From Actinomycetes bacterium (GTDB taxonomy: Bacteria; Planctomycetota; Phycisphaerae; JAACET01), in contig DAOVKO010000048.1 of NCBI GenBank assembly GCA_030631725.1, positions 1 through 10,668 on the forward strand: a stretch of DNA of 10,668 bases. Reading direction: 5' to 3'. Within the stretch, counting starts at the first letter, position 1, and every line of letters starts with the position of its first letter. Of the stretch, positions 1 through 7,412 are shown in pieces. The notes under the pieces are model-generated. The model had not been told where the DNA came from, did no database searches, and was given only the letters and a program-made list of their open reading frames with translations. Made by a program: the position numbers and the translations under genes.

Positions 1-929
1 GCTCCTTCCAGCGGCGGGTTCCCCGTCCGCTCGCCGAAGCCGAAAATCGAGGTGTTGGCCGCATCGCAGCCGTACAGCCAAGCCGTCGCAGCGTTCACGT
101 GCACCTTGTGAAAGTCGTTGTGTCCGTGCCACTCCAGCCGATCGCTCGGCACGCCGCATTCCTGGTTGAGCTTGTAAATCAGCTTGGCAATGCTCCGCGG
201 CAGTTCAGCACCCGGATACGAAACACCGAAACCCATCGTATCGCACAGGCGGATCTTGACCGACAGTTCCTCGGGCACCTGTCGGCTCCTTTCCATCAGC
301 TCATCCACAAAAGGTAGAACAAATCCCTCGATGTCCGCTCGGGTGATGTCTTCCAGGTGGCAGCGCGGACGCACGCCCGCTTCCAGGGCCGCATCCACTA
401 CCTCCAGATACGTTGCCATGGCCTGCGAGCGGTCCATCTTGGATTTCAAAAAGATATGATAATCCGAGCAGCTGGTCAGCATCCCCGTTTCCTTGAGCCC
501 TGCTTCCTTCACCAGGCGAAAATCGCCCTTGACCGCCCGAATCCACCCGGTGCATTCGGGATAAGTGTGTCCCAGTGCTCGGCAGCGGTCCAGCGTCTCG
601 CGGTCGTTTTTGGTGTACAGGAAAAACTCTGTCTGGCGTACCACCCCCTTGGGGCCGCTCAGCCGGGCCAAAAGGTCGTAGATCTTCACCATCTGCTCGA
701 CTGTATACGGAGGGCGGGCCTGCTGGCCGTCGCGGAAGGTTGTGTCTGTTATGTGGATATCACGACTCTTGAGCGACCTGGGATCGAACTCGATCGGCTC
801 GCCGTCGATGTACTCTATGATTGGGCCGTCGAACTTAATCAAAGGTGGCAGGTCGTAATCAAACGTCCCGTCCAGCAGATTCGGCTCAGCCACTTCCACA
901 AGGCGATGCCTCTTTTTCCTGTCAGCCAC
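1..929 (-). CDS. 2-isopropylmalate/homocitrate/(Re)-citrate synthase-family enzyme, 3' end cut by window edge
   Basis: The 309 N-terminal residues of a DRE-TIM metallolyase-type Claisen condensing enzyme, which joins acetyl-CoA to a 2-oxo acid; the C-terminus lies beyond the left edge. Visible are the DTTFRDGQQ catalytic/metal motif (residues 62-70, with R66 and D67), the HGHND metal-binding motif (268-272) and the GFGERTGN glycine-rich loop (297-304). The N-terminal VEVAEPNLL segment and the wording around TGWIRAVK and SCSDYHIF look to me closer to (Re)-citrate synthase-like proteins of anaerobes than to LeuA, but this comes from memory, so the substrate is open. I chose GTG at 929 because GGGAG lies 4 bases upstream and family members begin shortly before the EPNL segment. 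An in-frame ATG at 971 would overlap the upstream acyl carrier protein gene by 8 bases and is a real alternative. It is probably co-transcribed with that gene (34-base gap). Confidence 0.85.
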   Translation of the reverse strand, partial: MADRKKRHRLVEVAEPNLLDGTFDYDLPPLIKFDGPIIEYIDGEPIEFDPRSLKSRDIHITDTTFRDGQQARPPYTVEQMVKIYDLLARLSGPKGVVRQTEFFLYTKNDRETLDRCRALGHTYPECTGWIRAVKGDFRLVKEAGLKETGMLTSCSDYHIFLKSKMDRSQAMATYLEVVDAALEAGVRPRCHLEDITRADIEGFVLPFVDELMERSRQVPEELSVKIRLCDTMGFGVSYPGAELPRSIAKLIYKLNQECGVPSDRLEWHGHNDFHKVHVNAATAWLYGCDAANTSIFGFGERTGNPPLEG

Positions 930-963
930 AAAGCTCCCTTCGTACTTTACATGCCCAGCAGTC

Positions 964-1218
964 CTATGCATTCACTCCCTGCTCTTTGCAGACCTTGGCA
1001 ATGAACTCGATTGCTCCACTGACTGCCTCCACCGCCAAGGCCGCGTCCTCGTCCATTTCGATACCGAACTCCTCTTCGAACATAGCTACCAGCTCGACCG
1101 ACTGAACGCTCTCAGCGCCCAGGTCGGCAGCAAAGTTGTCCGATGCCTTAATCGTCTTCGCGTCGATATTCAAAACCCGAGCCGTCACCGCCTTGACCCG
1201 TTCCGCTACTGTTGCCAT
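964..1218 (-). CDS. Stand-alone acyl carrier protein
   Basis: An 84-residue acidic four-helix carrier protein that would hold acyl groups on a 4'-phosphopantetheine arm. The core DLGAESVQSVELV matches the ACP consensus DLGADSLDxVELV. The presumed prosthetic-group serine is Ser37 counted from the ATG, in the variant context E-S-V instead of D-S-L. It is followed by the usual acidic helix (FEEEFGIEMDEDAA) and a C-terminal helix. The start is ATG at 1218, with AGGAG 8 bases upstream; the TTG directly before it is not needed. The gene is not next to fabD, fabG or fabF here, so it may not be the main fatty-acid ACP. It sits just upstream of a citrate/isopropylmalate synthase-type gene, which suggests (inference only) a specialised acyl carrier. 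The family assignment is firm; the pathway is unknown. Confidence 0.92.
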   Translation of the reverse strand: MATVAERVKAVTARVLNIDAKTIKASDNFAADLGAESVQSVELVAMFEEEFGIEMDEDAALAVEAVSGAIEFIAKVCKEQGVNA

Positions 1219-1386
1219 CAAATATTCTCCTACACTTTTGGAAAACTCTGCTGCCCTGATTCTGCAAATACAGTCTTCCGCTTCTGCGAACTGCTCTTTC
1301 GAACCACCTACAATAAAAGAAGTTATAGCAGTTTGTGCATCTCAGCCACGCAGGCCAGGCTCATTGCAGATCATGTGCTGCATACT

Positions 1387-1415
1387 CTTTTAGTCGTAAC
1401 TTCCCCACAAGTCAA
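1387..1415 (-). promoter_or_regulatory. Candidate sigma-70-type promoter for the acyl carrier protein gene
   Basis: Read on the minus strand, TTGACT (1415-1410) is followed after exactly 17 bases by TAAAAG (1392-1387). This is 5/6 and 4/6 against the consensus hexamers. Transcription would begin near 1380 and leave a leader of about 160 bases before the ATG at 1218. It is a sequence match only, and planctomycete promoters are poorly defined. Confidence 0.35.
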
Positions 1416-1552
1416 AACTTAAAACCCGCACCCGCCCAGCCTGCCCGGCAAATGCCCCTTTAACATCCCCAAAAGAAGGTTTCATCGGCAGGGTTTATCT
1501 TCACACACAACAGCCGTCGAGCAGAAGCTCTTTGGACCTGACGCTCTTGTGG

Positions 1553-1609
1553 CAGGTGTTTTTCACCGTAAGGAAAAACGAATTGATCACCGCTTGGGCA
1601 AGACACCTG
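1553..1609 (-). terminator. Inverted repeats downstream of proA, possible 3' structure
   Basis: A perfect 7-bp stem (GTTTTTC at 1558-1564 with GAAAAAC at 1573-1579, 8-base loop) lies 45 bases beyond the proA stop. It is nested in a wider repeat, CAGGTGT (1553-1559) with ACACCTG (1603-1609), whose 3' base pairs compete with the inner stem. There is no T-tract after it on the minus strand, so it is not a classic intrinsic terminator. It could protect the 3' end or be involved in factor-dependent termination. Confidence 0.3.
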
Positions 1610-1623
1610 AACCAGATTGGATA

Positions 1624-2880
1624 TTATTGTCGCAGGTGCCCTCGGCCATAGACCACATATTTATAGGTGGTCAAATCTGCCGCACCCATTGGTCCACGGG
1701 CATGCAGTTTGTCGGTGCTGATGCCGACCTCTGCTCCGAGCCCATAGACTCCCCCGTCGCTCAGCCGCGTCGAGGCATTAACCATTACCGAGGCCGAATC
1801 AACCCGGGCCACGAAATCCTCGGCCGCCTCGATGTTCTGCGTCACAATTGCGTCGGTATGGCCCGACCCATAGCGGTTGATGTGCTCGATGGCCTCATCG
1901 AGATTTGAGACAATCTTGATGCTCAGAATCATTGCCAGGTACTCGCTGGACCAGTCGTCTTCGCTGGCCACGCCTACCACCGAGCGGTACAACTTGCGGG
2001 TCCGCTCACAGCCGCGCAGCTCCACGCCGGCCCCGGCCAACTCGTCGCAGGCGCTGGGCAGGAACTCCTCCGCCACTTCCGCGTGCACCAGTAGCGTCTC
2101 CGCTGCGTTGCACACTCCGGGCCGCTGAACCTTGGCGTTCATCACGATTCGATGGGCCATCTCCAGCTCAGCCCCCGCATCCACGTACACATGGCAGATA
2201 CCCTCGTAGTGTTTGATCACCGGGATATGGGAGTTTTCCACTACCGCTCTGATCAGTGATTTCCCACCGCGAGGTATAACCACATCGATCAGTCCTTCCT
2301 GCTTGAGCAGATCATTGACCAGTTCGTGCTCGCTACGCTCCACAAAGCCTACTGTGTCCTCTGGCAAGCCGACCTCCTTCAAGGCTTGGCGGATTATCCG
2401 GGCAATAGCGCCGTTCGAGGCTATTGCTTCCTTTCCTCCCCGAAGTATCACCGCATTGGCGGATTTGAGGCACAAGGCCGCTGCATCCGAGGTCACGTTG
2501 GGCCGGGATTCATAGATTATTGCCACCACTCCCAGCGGCACACGACGCTTATGAATTACCACACCGTCCGGCAGGGTCCAGCCGTCTATGATTTGCCCGA
2601 CCGGGTCGACGCCTAGAGCAATCTGCTCGATGCTCTCCGCCATTTTTTCTATGCGCCCCTCATCGAGCCCCAGGCGATCCAACATGGCCTCGCTCAGCCC
2701 CGCCTTTCTAGCCGCTGCCAGGTCCTGGCGATTAGCCTCAATAATCTGCTCGGCCTGCGAACGCAAATTCCGGGCCATGGTCTGTAGGGCTTCTGTGCGC
2801 TGCTTGCCCGAGCTGCTTGCCAAAATCCCCGCCGCTCGCTTGGCCCGCTGGGCCAAATCCAGAATATAGTCATCTTCCAC
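1624..2880 (-). CDS. proA: Gamma-glutamyl phosphate reductase (glutamate-5-semialdehyde dehydrogenase)
   Basis: Catalyses the NADPH-dependent reduction of L-glutamyl 5-phosphate to L-glutamate 5-semialdehyde, the second step of proline biosynthesis, in the cytoplasm. The 418-residue length is typical of ProA. Family signatures run the whole length: VPLGVVAIIYESRPNVT (114-130), the nucleotide-binding-side segment ILRGGKEA (145-152), VIPRGGKSLI (201-210), HYEGICHVYVD (224-234), the catalytic cysteine Cys257 in QRPGVCNAAETLL, and the C-terminal GLGAEVGISTDKLHARGPMG. The start is GTG at 2880, preceded by AAGGAAG with 7 bases of spacing; there is no nearby in-frame ATG. It begins 20 bases after the ybbR-like gene ends, so the two are probably one operon. 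Its kinase partner proB is not in the window. The assignment is secure. Confidence 0.97.
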   Translation of the reverse strand: MEDDYILDLAQRAKRAAGILASSSGKQRTEALQTMARNLRSQAEQIIEANRQDLAAARKAGLSEAMLDRLGLDEGRIEKMAESIEQIALGVDPVGQIIDGWTLPDGVVIHKRRVPLGVVAIIYESRPNVTSDAAALCLKSANAVILRGGKEAIASNGAIARIIRQALKEVGLPEDTVGFVERSEHELVNDLLKQEGLIDVVIPRGGKSLIRAVVENSHIPVIKHYEGICHVYVDAGAELEMAHRIVMNAKVQRPGVCNAAETLLVHAEVAEEFLPSACDELAGAGVELRGCERTRKLYRSVVGVASEDDWSSEYLAMILSIKIVSNLDEAIEHINRYGSGHTDAIVTQNIEAAEDFVARVDSASVMVNASTRLSDGGVYGLGAEVGISTDKLHARGPMGAADLTTYKYVVYGRGHLRQ

Positions 2881-2900
2881 GGTCTTACTTCCTTCGTTTA

Positions 2901-4025
2901 TCAGTCCGTCGGCTTCCTTTCTAAACGAACCTTTACTGTCTTGGGCGATCCGGAAACTTCAACCCCATGAACATCATCGTCCAATTCAAACTCAACCGTA
3001 ACCTTATCGAAACCGTCCGCGAGTTTCGTGTGTTTAGTGCTGAGTCGGATATAGGCCCGCACTTTTTCCTGCGGAGCCGTTTGCAGTTTGAACAGCTCGG
3101 CCGGTGGACCGACCACGCTCACATACACTACCTTGTCAGCATCCTTCTCAAACTTCAAGTCATATTTGCCGATCATATCCGCAGGCAGAACAACTTTCAT
3201 CTCTAACGGGCCGAGTTGCGCGGAGCTCTGTTCTCTCGGCTGCAGAATTACCCTAACCTTGCTCAGTTCCGGCCTGACCGGCAGACCCTCAAATTCCGTT
3301 AAGACCGTTCCCGTAACTTCCTGATCAGGTGTAATCTTCTCTGGAATATGAGGCAACTCCACCAACAGCGCCTCAATTTGCCTGTCCTTTAGCCTGGACG
3401 GTACATCCACTGCGATTTCCGGCGGTTCGATAGAGGCCTCAAACCTGTGGCTCTCGGATGTCTTTTTCAAGGCCAACTCGATTTTTTCTCTACGCACCCA
3501 TTTATCCAACTCCACGGTAATATTCGCCGGCTCAGCTTCTTCAACCATAACTCCACGGTCCCGGAGCTTGTCATTGGCATTCAGCAGGTTGATTACAGCA
3601 ATATCATGTTCCCCGTCCCCGTAGGTGACCTCTGAAAGGTAGCTCAGCAGCTCCAGTTGTCCCGATTGCAGATCGGCTTGAAGCTCTGTCAGGCGGTTGC
3701 GTGTGCCTCTGAAACTCACCTTGGCTTTTATAGGCTTGCTACCCGTGGCCGTATCTACAACCGCTTCTCCGGAACCGTCATCCACCGACAGCAGTACCAG
3801 GGAGGAGTCCGCCTCTGTAGCCAGGACAAAGCTCAGGCCAATCTCCTGGATGAGCAACTGTGACTGGTCAGCCCAGACCCACAGCAGCCCGGTCAGAACC
3901 GCCACCGTCAGGAAAGTCCCGCCCATACTCAGGAGCTTTTTGACCTTTCCTCCGCCAGGGGCTTGTACAGCAATCCCCGCCCCTCTTGGCGGCTCAGGTC
4001 CTGATGGATTCGATGCCGATACCAT
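2901..4025 (-). CDS. YbbR-domain protein with one N-terminal membrane segment
   Basis: A 374-residue protein: a short Pro/Gly-rich cytoplasmic start (1-30), one transmembrane helix at about 36-52 (GTFLTVAVLTGLLWVWA), then beta-rich tandem YbbR-like repeats to the end. Repeats end in the typical pattern, e.g. VEEAEPANITVELDKW and VEVSGSPKTVKVRLERK. YbbR (CdaR) proteins are known in Firmicutes as extracytoplasmic partners of the diadenylate cyclase CdaA, encoded beside cdaA and glmM. Here no cyclase gene is adjacent: upstream is a divergent gene and downstream is proA. A role in c-di-AMP control is therefore only an inference from the domain. Start: ATG at 4025 with AAGGA almost touching it. 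An upstream ATG at 4037 is in another frame and reads through the same region without matching the family. Confidence 0.8.
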   Translation of the reverse strand: MVSASNPSGPEPPRGAGIAVQAPGGGKVKKLLSMGGTFLTVAVLTGLLWVWADQSQLLIQEIGLSFVLATEADSSLVLLSVDDGSGEAVVDTATGSKPIKAKVSFRGTRNRLTELQADLQSGQLELLSYLSEVTYGDGEHDIAVINLLNANDKLRDRGVMVEEAEPANITVELDKWVRREKIELALKKTSESHRFEASIEPPEIAVDVPSRLKDRQIEALLVELPHIPEKITPDQEVTGTVLTEFEGLPVRPELSKVRVILQPREQSSAQLGPLEMKVVLPADMIGKYDLKFEKDADKVVYVSVVGPPAELFKLQTAPQEKVRAYIRLSTKHTKLADGFDKVTVEFELDDDVHGVEVSGSPKTVKVRLERKPTD

Positions 4026-4131
4026 ATCCTTTTCATATCAGATTTCGCCCGGAATTGCCAAGCCCAGTCGAAGGTTTTTTTATCCCATCTTTACCTTGGC
4101 GACCTTTTATGGTCTGTTTCTGGCTTTCTGT

Positions 4132-4160
4132 TTGACAGTTGGCCAGCCGTCCGCTAAGCT
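4132..4160 (+). promoter_or_regulatory. Candidate promoter of the HEAT-repeat/glucokinase operon
   Basis: A perfect TTGACA (4132-4137) is followed after 17 bases by TAAGCT (4155-4160), which is only 3/6 against TATAAT. The expected transcript start is near 4167, giving a leader of about 44 bases before the ATG at 4211. It lies in the 185-base divergent region between the ybbR-like and HEAT-repeat genes. The strong -35 with a weak -10 would suit an activated promoter, but this is only a sequence match. Confidence 0.4.
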
Positions 4161-4210
4161 GAAAAAGCGGTAATGCCGATGGTCCCAAGTCCGTGGGAGA
4201 GTCATTTATC

Positions 4211-6430
4211 ATGCCGGCTGCGAGGGTATTTCATAGCCTCTGTTTAGCCCTGCTGACAATATGCCTGTCGGTTGCCCCGGTCAGTGCCGCCGATCCCACA
4301 ATTACCCTCACTGCTGGGAGGGAGACGGAATTTGTGTTATTCCAGCGGATGCTTTCTAGCCCTGCCTACCGCCTGGATGACCGGAAGACGGCAGCTGTTC
4401 TCCTGCTCGAAGGCGACTGGCCTGAAGGTATCAACGAGGTGCTCACCGTGCTTGAGAATGATGAGGATGCCCAGGGCCAATTGGCCGTAGCCGAGGCCTT
4501 GGTCGAGACCTTGCCCGAGCTTGGACCCCGGCGGGACCGCTTTCTAGAGCCTCTGATCGCTGCCCTCTCTGCCGAGGATGAGAAGCTGCGCCTGGCAGCC
4601 GCCAGGGCCGTAGCCAACTTAGCCAACTATAACGTCGAGGTCCTGCCCCGACTGAGCCGGATCATTCTTCAGCCGGACCCCGCCACCGGCGAAGCCACCC
4701 GATTGGCCGCTGTTGCCGCCGTCGAACACATCAAGGAGAAGAAATCCGCGCAAATCCTTATAAAGGCTTTGGACGATAATTATCCCCAGCTTTCGGCTCG
4801 CTGCCGTCAGGGACTTGAGCAGCTGACCGGTATTCCCCGCGGTGATGACAACGATGCCTGGCGGCTGTGGTGGGAACAGAACAAAGACAGGAACCTCGCC
4901 GACTGGCGTCTATTCTATCTCACGGCCCTGATGGACCAGAACCGCGATTTGGAAAAAGCGATCAAGCAACTCAGAGAGGCACTTCAAAGCCAGATTGAAG
5001 TCCGCTGGGAAACCGCCCAGGACAAGACCCAACTCCTCGAGGAGTTCCTCGATAATCCTTTGGAAGACGTCCGTCTGCAGGCCTTGCTCTTGGCCAAGAC
5101 AGACCTCGCCCCTGCTGACTTTCCCGAGGAATTACAAGGCAATATTCGCAAGCTTCTCACTGACCCTGCCGCTCCTGTGCGGGCCCAGGCTGCTGAGTTA
5201 CTCCGTGACCTACGCGACGAGCAATCTGCAAAGCAATCTGCAGAGATCATTCTCGAACAACTACCGCAGGAAAAAGACCCAAAGGTCCGTGTCAGTTTTG
5301 CTGAAGCTTTGGGCTATATAGGCGGCGCCGAAGCAGTCCAGCCTCTAATCGACCTGCTGGCAGACCCTGACCCCCTGGTAGTTGGCAAAGCCGCATTGGC
5401 TCTGGGCAACCTGGCCTCGGACGAGAACCTCGGGCTCCCAAAGGCCCCCATTGAGGAGGCCTTGCTTGACCGATATGAAAAGACCACCTCTGCCACTGCG
5501 GTCGACGCCGAGCTACGCAGCCAAATCCTTTCGGCCATGGCCCAAGTCGGCTCATCCTCCTTCCGTCCGCTTTTCCTCCAGGCTCTGAAGGACACCTCGG
5601 TTGATAGCTGCATCGCCGCCATCGAAGGCTTACGAAGCCTTGGCCCGAATAATCGCCGAAAAGAGACCCTCGCTGCTATTCGCCCTTTGCTCGCCGACAA
5701 AGACCGCGCCGTCCGTGCGGAAGCCCTTCGGGCCTTTGATGATTTGGCTGACGTCGGCGAATTGGAAACTCTTGAAAAAAGGCTCGACCCTAACGTCGAA
5801 CCCGACGCCGATATGCGAGACGATGTCTGGCATGTAGTTGGGAATTTGCTTACCAAGGCAGATCTGGACACGCTGAATTATTGGGAGCAGAAGATATATG
5901 CTAGTGGTAACGACGAGCGCCACAGGCAGATACTCGAAAGAGTAGAAACCAAATTGGCCGAGGATCGGACAGACCCCGTCCGGCTAATTATTGTCCGCGA
6001 AAAGCTCGGTGATTACTTTGAAACTTTGAAAAGCTGGGAAGCCGCCGCTGGGAAGTACCGCTTGGCCTATGACCAGGCGAAGACTATCCCCGCCCCGAGT
6101 ATTTTGGACACTCGTGACAGATTGGCTTTGAAGCTGCTCAAGGCCCTGTTGAATCAGCCCGCATTTGACCAGGCTGCTGAGCACCTTGAGGCTATTGCCG
6201 CCGCTCCTTCGCCCCTGGAAGAGGAGGCCCTCAAACTGACTCTGGATTATCTGCAATCTCTCCTCGATCCGCCTGTTGCTTCCAAGGCCGCGGTAGAGCT
6301 GATATTAGTCTTGGAGAATGCTCATCTTCCCGGCCTGAGCCAGCCGCCTTTATCCGACACCCTGAGCGATCTGAAGGCCAAAGCCCTCAATCTCCGCCGG
6401 AACAGCAACAATGAGCTGAGTGCACCATGA
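4211..6430 (+). CDS. Secreted HEAT-repeat protein
   Basis: A 739-residue protein with a clear Sec signal peptide (MPAARVFHSLCLALLTICLS, then APVSA before ADP), so it should act in the periplasm. The body is alpha-helical HEAT repeats, for example LRLAAARAVANLANY, VRAQAAELLRDLRDE, VRVSFAEALGYIGG, VVGKAALALGNLA and VRAEALRAFDDLAD. A WRLWWEQNKD element after the first repeat block recalls a feature I associate with planctomycete HEAT proteins. From about residue 570 the repeats give way to a different helical, TPR-like region (DYFETLKSWEAAAGKYRLAY). No catalytic motif is visible, so a scaffold or protein-binding role is likely and the partner is unknown. I chose ATG 4211 over GTG 4193 because GGGAGA lies just upstream of 4211 and the signal peptide then begins properly. 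Its stop overlaps the next start (ATGA). Confidence 0.85.
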   Translation: MPAARVFHSLCLALLTICLSVAPVSAADPTITLTAGRETEFVLFQRMLSSPAYRLDDRKTAAVLLLEGDWPEGINEVLTVLENDEDAQGQLAVAEALVETLPELGPRRDRFLEPLIAALSAEDEKLRLAAARAVANLANYNVEVLPRLSRIILQPDPATGEATRLAAVAAVEHIKEKKSAQILIKALDDNYPQLSARCRQGLEQLTGIPRGDDNDAWRLWWEQNKDRNLADWRLFYLTALMDQNRDLEKAIKQLREALQSQIEVRWETAQDKTQLLEEFLDNPLEDVRLQALLLAKTDLAPADFPEELQGNIRKLLTDPAAPVRAQAAELLRDLRDEQSAKQSAEIILEQLPQEKDPKVRVSFAEALGYIGGAEAVQPLIDLLADPDPLVVGKAALALGNLASDENLGLPKAPIEEALLDRYEKTTSATAVDAELRSQILSAMAQVGSSSFRPLFLQALKDTSVDSCIAAIEGLRSLGPNNRRKETLAAIRPLLADKDRAVRAEALRAFDDLADVGELETLEKRLDPNVEPDADMRDDVWHVVGNLLTKADLDTLNYWEQKIYASGNDERHRQILERVETKLAEDRTDPVRLIIVREKLGDYFETLKSWEAAAGKYRLAYDQAKTIPAPSILDTRDRLALKLLKALLNQPAFDQAAEHLEAIAAAPSPLEEEALKLTLDYLQSLLDPPVASKAAVELILVLENAHLPGLSQPPLSDTLSDLKAKALNLRRNSNNELSAP

Positions 6431-7398
6431 CTGAAAGGCCTTATTATTTGGGAATTGACTTAGGCGCCACCTCGGTCAAAGCGGGTGTTGTCTCTGCCGA
6501 AAAGGACCTCAAGGCCACCTTTGTGGTAGACATCGCCGGCAAGGACGCCAAGGAAGTTCTGGAGGCAATCTTCACCTCTATCCGCCGGGCCGTGGCCAAG
6601 GCCGGTATGACTCTAGACGATATTGCGGCTGTGGGGGTCGCCTCGCCGGGCCCCCTCGATCTTGAGGCGGGCGTAATATGCGACTCTCCGAATATCCACG
6701 GCTGGCGCAACGTTCCCTTGTCTAAGCTCTTGAACGAAGAGCTCGGCCTTCCCGCCATCCTGGAAAACGATGCCAATGCCGCAGCTCTCGGTGAATACCA
6801 TCATCAAGCCGACCCCCGCATCAAAGTCTTGGCCATGTACACTCTGGGCACTGGTATCGGCGGGGGAATTGTCATAGATGGCAAAGCTCTGCACGGGGCC
6901 CAGGGCAATGCAGCGGAATTGGGCCACATTATCGTTGAGCCTGATGGCCGGCAGTGCGCCTGTGGCCAACGCGGCTGCGCCGAGGCCTATGCCTCAGCCA
7001 ACAGCACTGCCGCACGGGCTGCTCAAGCTCTTCAACAGGGATGCGAATCTTCTCTCAGCCAAGTTCTCCGGGCCGAAGGTGCCCTCACAGCCAAGGATGT
7101 TGCCGACCATGCCCGTCAGGGTGATGCCCTTGCTGCCAAGATCCTTGATCAGTCAGCCTATTATTTGGCCTTGTTGAGTGTAGACGTTTGGCACGTAGTA
7201 GACCCGCAAAGAATCGTCCTAGGAGGTGGAATGGCCCAGGCCGGGGATATCCTGCTCAACCCCGTACGCAAGCATTTCCAGCAACTCTGTTGGCAGTTGC
7301 AGGGCACCGGTGGTATCGAGATTGTCCTGACCAAGCTGGGCAATCAGGCCGAGATGATTGGAGCCGCCAGCGCCGCTGCCCTGGCCTTTGGCCGTTAA
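6427..7398 (+). CDS. ROK-family glucokinase
   Basis: A 323-residue sugar kinase, most likely ATP-dependent glucokinase making glucose 6-phosphate in the cytoplasm. ROK features in order: phosphate-1 loop DLGATSVKAG (11-20), SPGPLD (73-78), the sugar-binding/catalytic ENDANAAALGE (113-123, with Asp115 as the likely base), LGTGIGGG (140-147), and the zinc-binding signature His167 with Cys177, Cys179 and Cys184 in GH-x9-CACGQRGC. EAYAS follows, which is usual for glucokinases. LGGGMAQAG near the C-terminus closes the ATPase fold. No N-terminal DNA-binding domain is present, so it is a kinase and not a ROK repressor. Its ATG shares bases with the stop of the HEAT-repeat gene and has only a weak ribosome binding site, so translation is probably coupled. 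Fructokinase or another hexokinase specificity cannot be excluded. Confidence 0.92.
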   Translation: MTERPYYLGIDLGATSVKAGVVSAEKDLKATFVVDIAGKDAKEVLEAIFTSIRRAVAKAGMTLDDIAAVGVASPGPLDLEAGVICDSPNIHGWRNVPLSKLLNEELGLPAILENDANAAALGEYHHQADPRIKVLAMYTLGTGIGGGIVIDGKALHGAQGNAAELGHIIVEPDGRQCACGQRGCAEAYASANSTAARAAQALQQGCESSLSQVLRAEGALTAKDVADHARQGDALAAKILDQSAYYLALLSVDVWHVVDPQRIVLGGGMAQAGDILLNPVRKHFQQLCWQLQGTGGIEIVLTKLGNQAEMIGAASAAALAFGR

Positions 7399-7411
7399 TA
7401 ACGTTTTTTTT
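7393..7411 (+). terminator. Weak candidate terminator after the glucokinase gene
   Basis: The palindrome CGTTAATAACG (7393-7403) overlaps the glucokinase stop codon and is followed at once by eight T residues (7404-7411). The stem can be at most 4-5 bp with a tiny loop, and GGCC-TTT-GGCC just upstream could extend or compete with it. The T-run is suggestive but the stem is poor. Confidence 0.3.
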
Positions 7412-7412
7412 G

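Larger units (their letters stand above)
1219..1623. other. Gene-free stretch between proA and the acyl carrier protein gene
   Basis: About 400 bases with no convincing coding region on either strand. It holds the candidate promoter at 1387-1415, the leader of the acyl carrier protein gene (1219-1380), and a hairpin downstream of proA at 1558-1579. A further 6-base inverted repeat (CCTGCC at 1440-1445 with GGCAGG at 1487-1492) has a 41-base loop and may be chance. I found no tRNA or known riboswitch pattern. Confidence 0.6.

Noticed and set aside
357..1004. 215-codon open frame on the plus strand
   Set aside because: It lies antisense to the synthase gene, whose family motifs are unmistakable on the minus strand; its translation has no family features.
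1270..1320. GGTTCGA on the minus strand, suggesting a tRNA T-loop
   Set aside because: No cloverleaf can be built around it and there is no acceptor stem or anticodon arm.
1549..1908. 119-codon plus-strand open frame
   Set aside because: Mostly antisense to the 3' end of proA, with no recognisable domain or ribosome binding site.
4037..4078. TTGGCA with TATGAA 18 bases on, as a promoter for the ybbR-like gene
   Set aside because: Transcription would start almost at the ATG and leave out the ribosome binding site; the match is too weak to list.
4193..4210. GTG start giving six extra residues on the HEAT-repeat protein
   Set aside because: It would use up the GGGAGA ribosome binding site and put acidic residues ahead of the signal peptide.
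5314..5871. 185-codon minus-strand open frame rich in Ser and Arg
   Set aside because: Antisense shadow of the HEAT-repeat gene; the low-complexity composition is typical of such shadows.
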